Shown here one piece after another: positions 17,140 through 26,777 of a stretch of 64,000 nucleotides of DNA (within the stretch, counting starts at the first letter, position 1; every line of letters begins with the position of its first letter). The notes beneath the pieces were generated by a model that worked only from the letters and a program-made list of their open reading frames with translations, had not been told where the DNA came from and did not search any database. Made by a program: the position numbers and the translations under genes. Source of the DNA: Aureococcus anophagefferens (Eukaryota; Sar; Pelagophyceae; Pelagomonadales; Pelagomonadaceae); the NCBI RefSeq assembly GCF_000186865.1, contig NW_008705566.1, positions 549,807 through 613,806 of the forward strand. Reading direction: 5' to 3'.

Positions 17140-19884
17140 TTAGAGGGGCGTCACGACGAGGTCCCCGGGGGCTCCGTGCTTCGTCTCCGCCGCGCGGCCG
17201 AGGGCGACGTCGCCCCCCCCGTCCTTCGTCTCCGCGCGATCGCGGAGCCGGTCGTCCTCGGCCTTGCGCGCGGACGCGCGGCGCGACCGCGGCGTCGGCG
17301 GCGGCGTCCCCGCGAGGGCGTCGAGCTTCTCCTCGATGCGCTTGAGGCGCTTGCTCGTCTGCTTGCGGAAGCCGACCTCCGCGGGCGGCGTCTCGGGCGT
17401 GTACGCGTAGAAGTCGAAGCAGAGCTTCGCGATGGCCATCTCCTCCGTGGCCTCCTCGAGGCGGAACGTCTCCGCGGACGCCGTGCCGACGTCGACGTCG
17501 TCGTCCTCGTCGTCGATGAGGTGGAGCACGTAGCAGAACTCGAAGACGTCCACGGACCGGTCGTCGTCCGGCTCGTGCGGCAGGCCCCGGAGGTGCGCGA
17601 CGCGCCGCTTCGCGGCGTCGACGTAGTTCTCGAGCGTCCGCGACAGCTTGCCCGTGAAGCGGTAGTCGAAGGACTTGTCGAGCATGGCCAGCAGGTCGAG
17701 CTCGCTGAAGTTGTGGCGGTCGAGGCCCCTGGCGCGCGAGACCCGGAGCGTCCGCTCGCGGCGCGGCACGTAGGCCGCGGCGGCGCCGGCGAGGTCGTCG
17801 CCCGCGGCGAAGACGGGCGACGCGCGCCGCAGGCGCCGCTGGATTTGCCGCACGCCCCCCACCTGCATGGCGAGCTCACCCGGCGACATGGCCATCTCCT
17901 CGAACGTCGGCTCGCGGCCCAGGATCAGGGACCGCGCGACGTCGCCGCCGATCGGGATCGTCGACGCGGAGTCGATGGCCTCCTGGAGCGAGTCGTAGGC
18001 CGTGAAGATGATCGCCAGCACCATGTTGAGGAAAATAATCGTAATCAGCGCGACGAACGTCCAGTAGAAGAACGTCGCCTGGAGCCAGCCGCTCGCGTCG
18101 ACGAGGCGCGCGAACAGGGGGCCCTCCATGATCGCCATGAGCGCGACGGTGTTCGACGCCGCGGCGACGCTGGAGAACTCGGCCATGACGTGGCCGAAGA
18201 TGACGTGGCCCATGAGCATGTAGCCCGCGAGCAGGAACAGGAGCAGCAGGAAGAAGTTCAGCAGGTCCGTGCCCGCCTGCACCGTCGTGTGCACGAGGAT
18301 GCCCAGCTTCGGGAAGGAGCACAAATACTTGAACATGATGAGCACGCTAAAAAGGATGAAAATCCCACTACAAAAAACGTACTCGTCCTCGATCTTCGCG
18401 AGCTCGGGGAAGTTGATGAAGTCGTCCGCGGGCAGCTCCCGCGTCCGGAGCTTCAGCGGGTGCAGCGACAGGCGCAAATAGAGGAGCGCGATGGCGTAGA
18501 AGAGGCCCTGGCGCACGAGGTTGAAGAGGTTGAACCAGGAGCTCAGGTAGATCTTCGCGCCGTAGTCGCGCGCCTCCGCGACCTCCTCGCACGTGTGCGC
18601 GACGCCGAGCGCGAGCGCCTGGGCAGGAACAGAGCGATTCAAGTTCGCTTTGAGTGTTCCGCGCGCGCGCGTTCCGGGAAAAGCGTCTGCGCTTCGAGAG
18701 CGCTCCGAGAGATGATCGCTCGTCCAAACATCAGCCGAAACGAGTGGAACATGGTCGAGCTAGGAGCCTCCAACGTTGGGCATGTCGCACTCTTGTCCCG
18801 CCCCGGCGAGCGCGAGGACCTCGAAGACGACGCGCGCGAAGTCGCCCGCGCTCACGAAGTTCTCCAACCTCAAGCTCCGGATCTCCATGGACGTCGCCAC
18901 GCGGCCCGTCTCGCCGAGGAGCACGCGCAGCGTCACGACCACGAAGAGCCGCGAGTTGCCGTTGAAGAACGTCGTCACGGCCGCGACCTCGCGCGTCTGC
19001 TTGTCGATCCACCGGTCGAGCTTGAGCTCTCTGAGCTGGTGGCGCGCGAGCGTGCGGTCGTTGGAGAAGGACACCATGTGCGCGCCGCCGCCGAACTCGC
19101 CCGACTCGTCCGTGCGCCACTCGTATTTTTCGTCGTCGTACGCGGGGCCGAACGCCGCGCGCTCCTCGGCGGCGTGGGGCGACGCCTCGCGGCCCCAGGG
19201 CGCCCAGAAGCGGTCGCCCGTGCGCGGCCAGACCGTCGGGTAGAAGTCGCAGTAGCCCGGGATGACGTCGCAGCCGTCGACGGTCTTGACGCGGTGCTGC
19301 ACGAGCTCGAAGCCCGAGACGGGCTTGCTGTACCAGAAGACGTAGCCCGCCGCCTCGTCGTCGTCCGCGTCGATGGGCTCGCCGTTGTACCAGGCCGTGT
19401 CCGGGAAGACGCTCTCGACGAAGCCGCCCTCGAGCCAGTCCCAGAGGTCCTCGACGGAGTCGACGTCGAGGAACGCGCGGTCGCTGCCGAGGCTCCCGGC
19501 CGAGAGCAGGCGCTCCTTCGTCGCGGCCTCGAGGGCGTAGGCGCTCTCGAGGTTCCGCTGCAGCACGAGGGCGACGCTGTAGCACGCGAAGAACGCGAGG
19601 TACTTGAGCAGGCGGCTCATCGCGACGCGCCGCACGCGCTTCACCAGGAGCCGCTGGAGCAGCACGTCGACGCGGACGCGCCTCGACGCGCCGTCGCCCG
19701 CGTCGTCGTCCTCCTCGAGGAAGTCCTCGGCGTTGCCGTTCAGGGGCGAGTTGTCCTCCGGCAGCCACAGGCCGAAGCGGTGCCGCACGTACCAGGCCCG
19801 GCGCCGCGTCTCGAGCTCGTGGCGGTCCAGGCCCCGCACGCTCTCCAGCTTGCCCAGGTTCGGCGCGCTGACGCGCGCCGCCAT
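17140..19884 (-). CDS. Polycystin (PKD2/TRPP)-type cation channel
   Basis: Exons 19884-18814 and 18618-17140 join in frame to 849 residues. A first membrane helix (LLKYLAFFACYSVALVL) is followed by a large extracellular loop (about 110-300: DLWDWLEGGF, NGEPIDADDD, a CDFYPTVW region, and SFSNDRTLARHQLREL), typical of polycystin/mucolipin. A helix bundle comes next, with IFILFSVLIMFKYLCSF, LLNFFLLLLFLLAGYMLMG, the pore-side FFYWTFVALITII and the final FLNMVLAIIFTAYDS. The cytoplasmic tail is long and charged (RRIQRRLRRASP, LDLLAMLDKSFDYRF). Probably a calcium-permeable channel of internal, plasma or flagellar membranes. The introner at 18619-18813 interrupts VVFEVLALALGVAHT exactly. Confidence 0.88.
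18619..18813 (-). mobile_element. Introner E (family 1, inverted relative to gene), GC-AG intron, TSD GCGCTCGC
   Basis: On the minus strand the left TSD (18813-18806) is followed by CGGGGCGGGACAAGAGTG, and the element ends TCGCTCTGTTCCTGCCCAG before the right TSD (18618-18611). The family-1 core (GATGATCGCTCGTCCAA) lies on the plus strand, antisense to the gene, unlike copies A, C, F and G. The donor is GC. Splicing gives VLALALGV, phase 0. Length 195 bp. Confidence 0.92.
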
Positions 19885-20047
19885 GGCCGCCGACGAGTCA
19901 CCGGGCGACGCTTCGACGGCGGCACAGCGGCTTGTGCTGGTATACCATCTCGCAGAGCGCGACGGAAAAAAAAAGTTCAGCTTTCACGCAAGTGCACGTC
20001 AACATGGTCGTGAAACTCCTTTGCGGCATGGGGCAGCGCCATGGAGC

Positions 20048-20192
20048 ACTCGCTTTCGGGCAGCGCCATCGATGAGAAGGACGGCCATGGAAGACGAAGC
20101 ACTCGCTTTCGGGCAGCGCCATCGATGAGAAGGACGGCCATGGAAGAAGAAGCACTCGCTTTCGGGCAGCGCCATCGATGAGAAGGACGGCC
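20048..20192. repeat. 53-bp tandem repeat, 2.7 copies
   Basis: Units begin ACTCGCTTTCGGGCAGCGCC at 20048, 20101 and 20154; the last is truncated after GACGGCC. Each contains CATCGATGAGAAGGACGGCC. The array lies between the divergent starts of the channel gene (19884) and the modular secreted protein (20215), ending about 23 bp before the latter, so it overlaps the likely promoter/5' UTR. Confidence 0.85.
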
Positions 20193-20214
20193 AAAGGTCG
20201 CTAGACGCGGAGCG

Positions 20215-23200
20215 ATGAGACGGGCGGCGCTCGGCGCCGCGGTCGCAGCATGGGCCGCCGCCGCGGCCGAGGCGGCGGGGTACGCGCCGCTGCCCCTCGA
20301 GAACGGCGCCTACGGCGCCGTGGAGCTGACGCCGCACGTCTGGACGGCCGGCGCCTGCTCGCGCGACGCCTGGGTCGACTTCTACGTCGAGGTCGACGCC
20401 TCGAGCGCCGCGTCGAACCTCTTCTTCGAGGTCGTGCTCGACGCGCCGGACGGCATGGCGGCCGTCGTGCCCGACGCGCTCGAGCTCGCCGTCTTCGTCG
20501 GCGCCGTCGACGAGTCGCGCGCGACGGAGCTCCGGTCCGAGTCGACGCAGGACCGCGCGCTGTCCTTCGCGATCAACTCGCAGGAGGTGGGCGCGGGCCG
20601 CTACTACGCGAGCGTCCGATGCGCGCCGCACTCCGACGGCTACGGCTTCGGCGTCCTCGTCGAGCGCATCCCCGAGGCCCTCGACGCCGGCGGCGCGGCC
20701 ACGGACGGCGCGATCTGCGGCGACGAGCTCCTCTTCCACAGCTACGACGCGGCGGCGCTGGCGGCGGACGAGAGCCTCCGGTTCGAGGTCTGTCTGCCCG
20801 CGGGCAGCGCCGCGGCCGTCAAGCTCATGGCCAAGGTCGGGCACCCGCCCCTGCGCGTGGCGGCGCCGGCCGTGTCCCTCGACGGCGGCGGCTGCCGCAC
20901 CTTCGACGTCTGCCGCGACGAGCTCGACGGCGGCCTCGCCTACGTCGCGCTCTACGGCGAGGGCGCGTGCACCGCGTACAACGCGTCCGCGGCGCCCTTC
21001 GCCGGCGCCTGCGACCTCGAGCTCGGCGACCTCGACGGCGGCGCGTACCGCGACGCCGCGGCGGACCTCGCGCTCGAGCGCGTCGCGTACGCGTCGTGCG
21101 AGCCGTACGGCTGGCGCGACTTCCGCGTGCCGCTCGAGCCCGCGGACCTGGCGACGAACCTGCTCTTCGAGGTGCTCGACGTGACGGGGGCGACGTCGCG
21201 GGGCACGAACCCGGAGGCGCTGAGCGTCCACGTCTTCCGCGACGAGATCCCCGAGGACCGCGTCACGCAGAACCGCGCCGAGCGGTCCGCGTCCGCGACC
21301 TACGCCGTCTTCAAGTCCTTCGTGAGCCTGCTGGCCATGCGCAACGCGACGGCGCTCTACGTGTCCGTGCGCTGCGGCCACGAGCCCGCGCGGTTCCGGC
21401 TCTTCGGCGAGCGCGTGACCGCGGCGCTCGCGCCGGACCGCGTCGTCCGCGGCGAGGTCTGCCCGGGGAACTTCATCTACCACTACGTGGACGTGCCCGG
21501 CGACGCCGCGGCCGCGGGCAAGGTGAACGTGGCCTTCGAGGTCCTGGCCTTCGAGGGCTCCGTCGTCTTCTCCGCGGCCGGCGAGCCGCCGCTCCGCGTC
21601 ACCCCGCCCTACGCGTCGACGGCGGGCGTCGCGCCGGCGACGGTGACGCTCTGCTACCACGCGGTCGGGTCACCGGCCTACGTCGCCGTGTCCGCGGAGG
21701 GCGGCGCGTGCGCGACCTACGACGTCGTCGCGCGCTGGTCCGCGGCGTCCGCGGACGCCTGCGAGCTCCAGGACCCCTACGACGCGGGCCTGCGCGCGGC
21801 GGCGCTCGACATCCACGTGCCCCTCGACGACGCCTGCGCGCCGCGCCAGTACCAGTTCTACTCCGTGGACGTCGACGCGGCGCGCGCGCACGACAACCTG
21901 CTCCTCGAGGTCACGCGGGCCGACGAGGCGCTCGACGGCGAGACGCCCGACGCGCTGAGCGTCTTCGTCTACGCCGGCGAGATCCCCGCGGACTTCGCGT
22001 CGGAGCTCCGCGCGGACCGCGGCGTCGAGGGCGCCTGGGCCGTCTCCGTCGCGGCGACGGACCTGCGCGAGGGCACGTACTACGTCGGCGTGCGGTGCGA
22101 CGCGCTCGCCGTGCGCTACGCCGTCGTCGCGCTCCTCATCCCCGCGGGCATCGCCGCGGGCGCCATCAGCCACGGCGAGCTCTGCCCGGAGAACTGGGTC
22201 TACCACGCGCTCGCGCCGCTCCAGGCGGCGCCGGCGGGGCCGGGCGGCCGCCGCGCGCTCGCGACCGCGGCCGGCGCGAACGCGACGCACGTCCGCTTCA
22301 CGATCTGGCGCCTCTCGGGCGACTTCAACGCCGTCGCGCGCCACGGCTTCCCCGTCGTGTATTTGACGCCGCCCTACTCAGCGTCGAGCGACGGGCGTGT
22401 TTTTCGCGTGAATTTCGCCTGAAGATGTGAAGAGATCCGACCCCGTCGCACTTGGTAGGCCCTACCACACGATCGCGGCGCCGGACCTCGGCGTCAACGT
22501 GGACCTCTGCGACGTCGACGCGGACGTGACGCAGTACGTGGGCCTGCGCGGCGGCGGCGAGTGCGCGAGTTACAACATCATGGCCGACTACTTCTACGGC
22601 GCCTGCGCGGAGCTCGAGTCCGTCGAGGCGTCGGCGACGCCGACCGTCGCGCTGGCCGCGAACGGCCCCGTCGCGGGCTCGTGCCGCGCGGGCTCGTTCG
22701 CCGCGACCGATTTCACGTACAACCACTCGACGTCGGGCTACAGCGGCTCGGACAACATCATCTTCGAGGTCCAGCAGGTGCTCGACGGCCGCGTCGACGA
22801 GCGCGCGACGGAGCTGCGGGTCTACGCGGGGCCCGCGCCGGCGGACCGCGGCGCCGCGTACTGCTCCTCGGCCGCGGCCGTCCGCGACATCCACTCCTGC
22901 ACCTTCAACTACATCGTCGTGAGCCAGATCATCGAGGCCGAAGACCACGCGGTCCTCTCGGCCGCCGTCAAGTGCGGCGGCCTCGACGCGCGCTTCAAGA
23001 TCGCCGTCTACGTCATCGCCGCGGAGCTCCGGCCCGGGCACCACCAGTCCGGCGGCGTCTGCGTGAGCGCCTGGGTCTTCCACTACTACGTCGCGGCGGC
23101 GCACGCCCACGTGAAACTCGTCGTGCGCCAGTACAACGGCGACCTCTACCGCGTCTCCGCGCGCGTCGGCAAGCCGCCCATGTTCAACAGCCGCAACGTC

Positions 23201-23398
23201 GTCAACGTCGGCGACGACGCCCTCGGCCCCGTCACGGACCACACGCTCGAGCAGACCATCACGATCTGCGACGTCCCGCCGGGCGCGCGCGTCTACCTCG
23301 GCTTCTTCGGCGACCTCGGCGGGTGCTCCGAGTACGACGTCATCCCCTACCCCTTCGACGGCGCGTGCGTCGGCGGCGCGACGACCGCGCGGCGGTGA
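20215..23398 (+). CDS. Secreted protein of four tandem bipartite modules
   Basis: Exons 20215-22370 and 22459-23398 join in frame to 1031 residues. A signal peptide (ALGAAVAAWAAAAAEAAG) is followed by four copies of a roughly 250-residue unit. The first half of each unit has NLxFEV, then PDALSVxVFxxEIP and YVSVRC. The second half has C(G/P)xxWVYHxxx, then a beta-rich run to PPLRVTPPY and GACATYD with conserved cysteines. The design resembles repeated beta-sandwich adhesion or pre-peptidase-like modules, but no named family is claimed. Cys pairs suggest disulfides, so an extracellular or vacuolar location is likely. The second exon's module is more diverged. The 88-bp intron interrupts the third unit within YLTPPYHTIAAPD. 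Confidence 0.75.
22371..22458 (+). mobile_element. Introner I (family 3, about 80 bp), GC-AG intron
   Basis: TSD GCCCTACT (22371-22378) and GCCCTACC (22459-22466). The element runs from CAGCGTCGAGCGACGGG to CCCCGTCGCACTTGGTAG; GCGACGGG is inverted at the two ends. The donor is GC from the TSD. Splicing gives LTPPYHTIAAP, phase 2. The right half matches the intron at 28690-28767 (TCCGACCCCGTCGCACTTGG). Confidence 0.88.
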
Positions 23399-23407
23399 CC
23401 TTACGCG

Positions 23408-24127
23408 CTAGTCGACGATGGGCATGACGCCGAGCATCTCCTCGTACCACGCCGCGAGCCCCGCGTCCGCGAGGTGCGCCTCGACGACGCAGCCCTCGCC
23501 GACGTGGAACGGCGCGACGGTGCCGTAGTAGCTGATGTCGACCTGGTCCGGGTCGTCGCCGCCGTGGAACGTCGTGTCGGGGAACTGCGCCTTGAAGGCC
23601 TTGCCGTAGTCGAGGGACGGCTTCATGTCCGGGTTCTTCGCCTTGATGCTCTCGCTGATCTTCTCGCCCATGAGGCCCCCGAGCACGAACTCGGGCACGC
23701 ACCAGACCGGGAAGCCCGCCTTGAGCGCGATCTTCTTGAAGTCCGCGGCGCAGGCGAGCACGTCGACCTCGATGGCCGGCTGGAGGCCGAAGGTGATCTC
23801 CTCCTGCCGCTCCTTGTCGAAGGCGTCGCCGCCGCACGCCGCGAGGAGCTGGTGCACGATGACGCTGCTGTCGTTGATCGTGCGCCCCGACGCCGTCATC
23901 ACGGGGATCTTCTTGTAGCTCGACTCCTTCGTGATGCCCTTGCCGGCGTCGGCGCTCACGAGCTCGAAGGGGATGCCGTAGTGCTTCAGGAAGAGCATGA
24001 TTTTGAAGCACGGGGGAGACAAACTCTGACCATAAACTTTGCAGTCCTTGATGTCGTCCTTCGACGTCCAGCCCAACGGGGGCTCGGGGTCCTCTTTTTC
24101 CGCATTCGTCCCGTCCTCGAGCGGCAT
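23408..24127 (-). CDS. GST/thioredoxin-fold protein
   Basis: 239 residues from the ATG at 24127; a longer frame to 24190 is less likely. The N-terminal GST-like thioredoxin fold is recognisable: CKVYGQSLSPPCFKIMLFLKHYGIPFELV, a KIPVM cis-Pro segment, then INDSSVIVHQLL. The active-site pair reads SPPC rather than CPxC, so the first cysteine is Ser. The helical C-terminal half (FPVWCVPEFVLGGLMGEKI; FKAQFPDTTFHGGDDPDQVD) resembles microsomal prostaglandin-E-synthase-2/metaxin-like proteins. Role: probable redox, glutathione-dependent or lipid-isomerase function; the substrate is unknown. It converges with the modular secreted protein (9 bp between ends). Confidence 0.7.
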   Translation of the reverse strand: MPLEDGTNAEKEDPEPPLGWTSKDDIKDCKVYGQSLSPPCFKIMLFLKHYGIPFELVSADAGKGITKESSYKKIPVMTASGRTINDSSVIVHQLLAACGGDAFDKERQEEITFGLQPAIEVDVLACAADFKKIALKAGFPVWCVPEFVLGGLMGEKISESIKAKNPDMKPSLDYGKAFKAQFPDTTFHGGDDPDQVDISYYGTVAPFHVGEGCVVEAHLADAGLAAWYEEMLGVMPIVD

Positions 24128-24409
24128 GGTTCGGCTGGACGAGGGCTGCCTTGACGCGTCTCTAAACGTAGGGGGCCCGGGAGGAACCACGGGAGTCGGA
24201 CGAGGGCTGCCACGTGCGCGATTCGTTTTGGCACAAGAAGACGATTCAATTCACCGATGCTGACGGAAAGGTCGCCAATGCTGCGGCCGCGGCGCTTTGG
24301 CGACACGATGGCCGCCATGACGGAGACGTCCGCGCCGATGGAGACGGAGGACACCGCGACCCCAACCCACACGGGCGGCGGCAGCGATGTGTGCATGCTT
24401 CGAGAGCCC
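24128..24409. other. Intergenic region
   Basis: Lies between the GST-like start and the 3' end of the next minus-strand gene. CGGACGAGGGCTGCC-like sequence occurs twice (near 24136 and 24197). No gene is seen. Confidence 0.5.
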
Positions 24410-25840
24410 TTAGAGGCTGAGGTCCATCAAACGGGAGGAGGCCTCGGCGACGAGGGCGGCGAGTTCGTCGCGGGGGTCGGCGCCGTCCGCGGCGGAGCAG
24501 GCGAGCGCGGCGTCGATGGTGACGCGCGCGCGGTCGCGCGGCGACGACGGCGCGAGCGGCGCGGAGGACGCCGGCGCCCCGGCGGAGGCGCGGGTCGACC
24601 GGCGCGGCGGCGGCGCCGGAGCGGCGGCCGGCGGCGCGGCGGCGGCGGAGGAGGCGCGGGTCGACCGGCGCGCCGGCGCCGCCGCCGCGGGAGCGGCCGC
24701 GGAGGCCGCCAGCGCGGCCCGCAGAGCGCGCGGCGGCGAGGCGCGGATGGCGGCGGACCGCTTCGGCGCCGTCGGCGCGTCCGTCGGCGACAGCGGCGCG
24801 GCGGCGCGGACGCGGCGCTTCGGCGCCCCCGCGGCGACCGCGGGGCCGCGGCCGGAGCCGCGCGACGACGACCGGCGCGGCGCCTCCTCGACGACGGCGC
24901 CCGGCGCGCGGGGCGCGGCCGGGTTCGCGAGGCCCGCGGCGGCGGCCCGCTTCGCGGCCATCTCCGCGCGCTTCTCGACGAGGCGCTTTTTGACCGCTTT
25001 CGCGCCGCCCATGGAGCGGGCGATGGATTTCTGGCCGAACTGGTCGCAGCCGCCGCGAAGGTACAGCTCCTTGACTGCGACCGTGGCGGGCATGAGGTCG
25101 ACGGGCACGAGGTCGTCCGGCTCCTGGTAGGCTTCCTCGCGCGCGAGGCGCTCCGGCGCGAGGTTCTCCGCTTTCGTCTTTAACCGCTGCTTCTGCTGCG
25201 CGTCCTTCTCGTGCTGCGGCTTCTTCGCCATCGTCTCCTTGAACGTTGAACGCTTCCACGACTCGACGCGCTTCTTCGTCGCCGCGAGCGTGTGGCACGA
25301 GAGGCGGACCACGTCGTCGACGTCGAGGACGTAGAACGACCAGACGTTGCCGCCGGCCACCGGCGCGGAGTTCACGTTGAAGAACCAGTCGCCGTCGGGG
25401 CCGATGACGTCGATCAGGCGGCTCTCCGCCGGGTACTGGACCCCGTGGAGGAAGACGGCGCGGCTCCAGCCCGCCTTGCTGTAGAACGCGAACGCGGGCC
25501 GGAAGCTCGTCTTGAACTCCGTCGACGTCTTGAACTCCTTGAAGTAGTCGACCATGTCGTCCGGCGCGGTCCCCGCGCGGCAGGTGCTCGCGTGCTGGTT
25601 GACGCGGGTCTTTAGGAGGAAGCGGAGCAGCGCCTCGAGCTTGCGCGCGTCGCCCGCGCGCAGCAGCTCGAAGAACTCGTTCTTGTGCCGCTCCCAGAGC
25701 TCCTTCTCGATGAGGTGCGAACCGGCGTACCGGAGCTCGCCGCGCGACGAGATGTAGATGATGCAACACGAGGAGCCGGCGGGCGCGTTGGCCTCGCCCG
25801 GGTCCTTGCGCCGCAGCGCGTCGAGGAGGACGCGCTCGAA
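24410..25840 (-). CDS. Hypothetical protein with Ala/Arg/Ser-rich tail, 5' exon not found
   Basis: The open frame begins near 25840 directly after ATGCAG|G, which looks like a splice acceptor, and lacks an in-frame upstream Met. The upstream exon or start is therefore unresolved; the first internal Met is at 25555. The N-terminal half is ordered: FERVLLDALRRKDP, CCIIYISSRGELRYAGSH, LWERHKNEFFELL, GWSRAVFLHGVQYPAESRLIDV and DGDWFFNVNSAPV. The C-terminal half is low-complexity with repeated APARRSTRAS/PPPRRSTRAS motifs that could bind nucleic acid. No family recognised. Confidence 0.6.
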   Translation of the reverse strand, partial: FERVLLDALRRKDPGEANAPAGSSCCIIYISSRGELRYAGSHLIEKELWERHKNEFFELLRAGDARKLEALLRFLLKTRVNQHASTCRAGTAPDDMVDYFKEFKTSTEFKTSFRPAFAFYSKAGWSRAVFLHGVQYPAESRLIDVIGPDGDWFFNVNSAPVAGGNVWSFYVLDVDDVVRLSCHTLAATKKRVESWKRSTFKETMAKKPQHEKDAQQKQRLKTKAENLAPERLAREEAYQEPDDLVPVDLMPATVAVKELYLRGGCDQFGQKSIARSMGGAKAVKKRLVEKRAEMAAKRAAAAGLANPAAPRAPGAVVEEAPRRSSSRGSGRGPAVAAGAPKRRVRAAAPLSPTDAPTAPKRSAAIRASPPRALRAALAASAAAPAAAAPARRSTRASSAAAAPPAAAPAPPPRRSTRASAGAPASSAPLAPSSPRDRARVTIDAALACSAADGADPRDELAALVAEASSRLMDLSL

Positions 25841-25889
25841 CCTGCATCGTTAACGCGGTGAGTAAAGGTGAAACGGATGTGAAGTTGCA

Positions 25890-26690
25890 TTATGAAGCTC
25901 TCTGGGGCGAATTCGATGGCGTCGCGGGCGCCGCGCGCGCGTCGCGCCCCAGCGCGCGGTGCACGGACGCGGGCGAGTGCATCGCGCGAATCGACGGCTC
26001 GAGCTGCGATTGCGTCGCTACCGGATAAGTGATCGGCTTCTCTCTGAAGGCGACAAGCTTGAGAGGCTTGGGACGCCGCGCCGCGTCGCTCGCCGCCGCC
26101 AGCGCGCGCACGGCCCCGGAGAGGTCCGCGCGCGTGTCGACGGCGACGGCGACGATGACCGTCGTCGCCGACACGCGCGCGAGCATGCCCTCGTCGGCGT
26201 ACAGCGTCGACGACGCCGCGGCGGCGTCGACGCGCGCACCGGCTCGCGCCGGCAGCCGAAGGCGCTTCAACAAGCGCGCCGCCGTCACGCCGCGGACGGT
26301 CCGGCCCAGCGCGTCGCAGAGGCCCGACGCTAAAGCGTCGACGCCAGGGACGAGCTCGTCGACCTCGGGAATGGGAGTCACGAGGATCGGCGCTCGCGGC
26401 CCGGCCCCCGCTTGACGCCGCACGAGCTCGGGGTCGAAGGTGCTCGCGAACCACTGCTCGACCTCGGCCGCCACGCCCGGGACGCGTCCCTTGTACATCC
26501 CCGCGACCTGCCCGTCGGCGCCGAGCGTGCCCACGGTCGTCGCTGAATGGAGCAGACCGCCGTCGTCTTCGTCGACGCGGACCGTCGCGCCGCGGTCGCC
26601 CTGGGGGCCGGCGACTGGGAGATTCCCGTAAAACGAAACGCCCGGGTGGCCATTATAATCAACCCCCCGCATGGGCACGCGCCGCATCAT
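25890..26690 (-). CDS. Hypothetical protein
   Basis: 266 residues from MMRRVPMRGVDYNGHPGVSFYGN. The start at 26690 keeps the gene clear of the divergent acyltransferase at 26778. Features: GLLHSATTVGTLGADGQVAGMYKGRVPG, EVEQWFASTFDPELV, VTPIPEVDELVPGVDALASGLCDALG, and VSATTVIVAVAVDTRADLSG. It lacks signal peptide or membrane segments. Product unknown. Codon use is like its neighbours, so it is probably real. Confidence 0.55.
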   Translation of the reverse strand: MMRRVPMRGVDYNGHPGVSFYGNLPVAGPQGDRGATVRVDEDDGGLLHSATTVGTLGADGQVAGMYKGRVPGVAAEVEQWFASTFDPELVRRQAGAGPRAPILVTPIPEVDELVPGVDALASGLCDALGRTVRGVTAARLLKRLRLPARAGARVDAAAASSTLYADEGMLARVSATTVIVAVAVDTRADLSGAVRALAAASDAARRPKPLKLVAFREKPITYPVATQSQLEPSIRAMHSPASVHRALGRDARAAPATPSNSPQRAS

Positions 26691-26777
26691 CGCGCCCCGG
26701 CCGGCCCGGCCTGTGCAGTCGGCGACCCCCGGCTCAGGGCTGTGGCAACAAGTTCTTGTGGCATCGCGTCGCAGACG

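Noticed and set aside
24246..25847. 533-residue minus frame beginning ATGCAG at 25847
   Set aside because: Arg-rich shadow of the real frame (24410-25840). The ATGCAG is more likely the end of an intron than a start codon.
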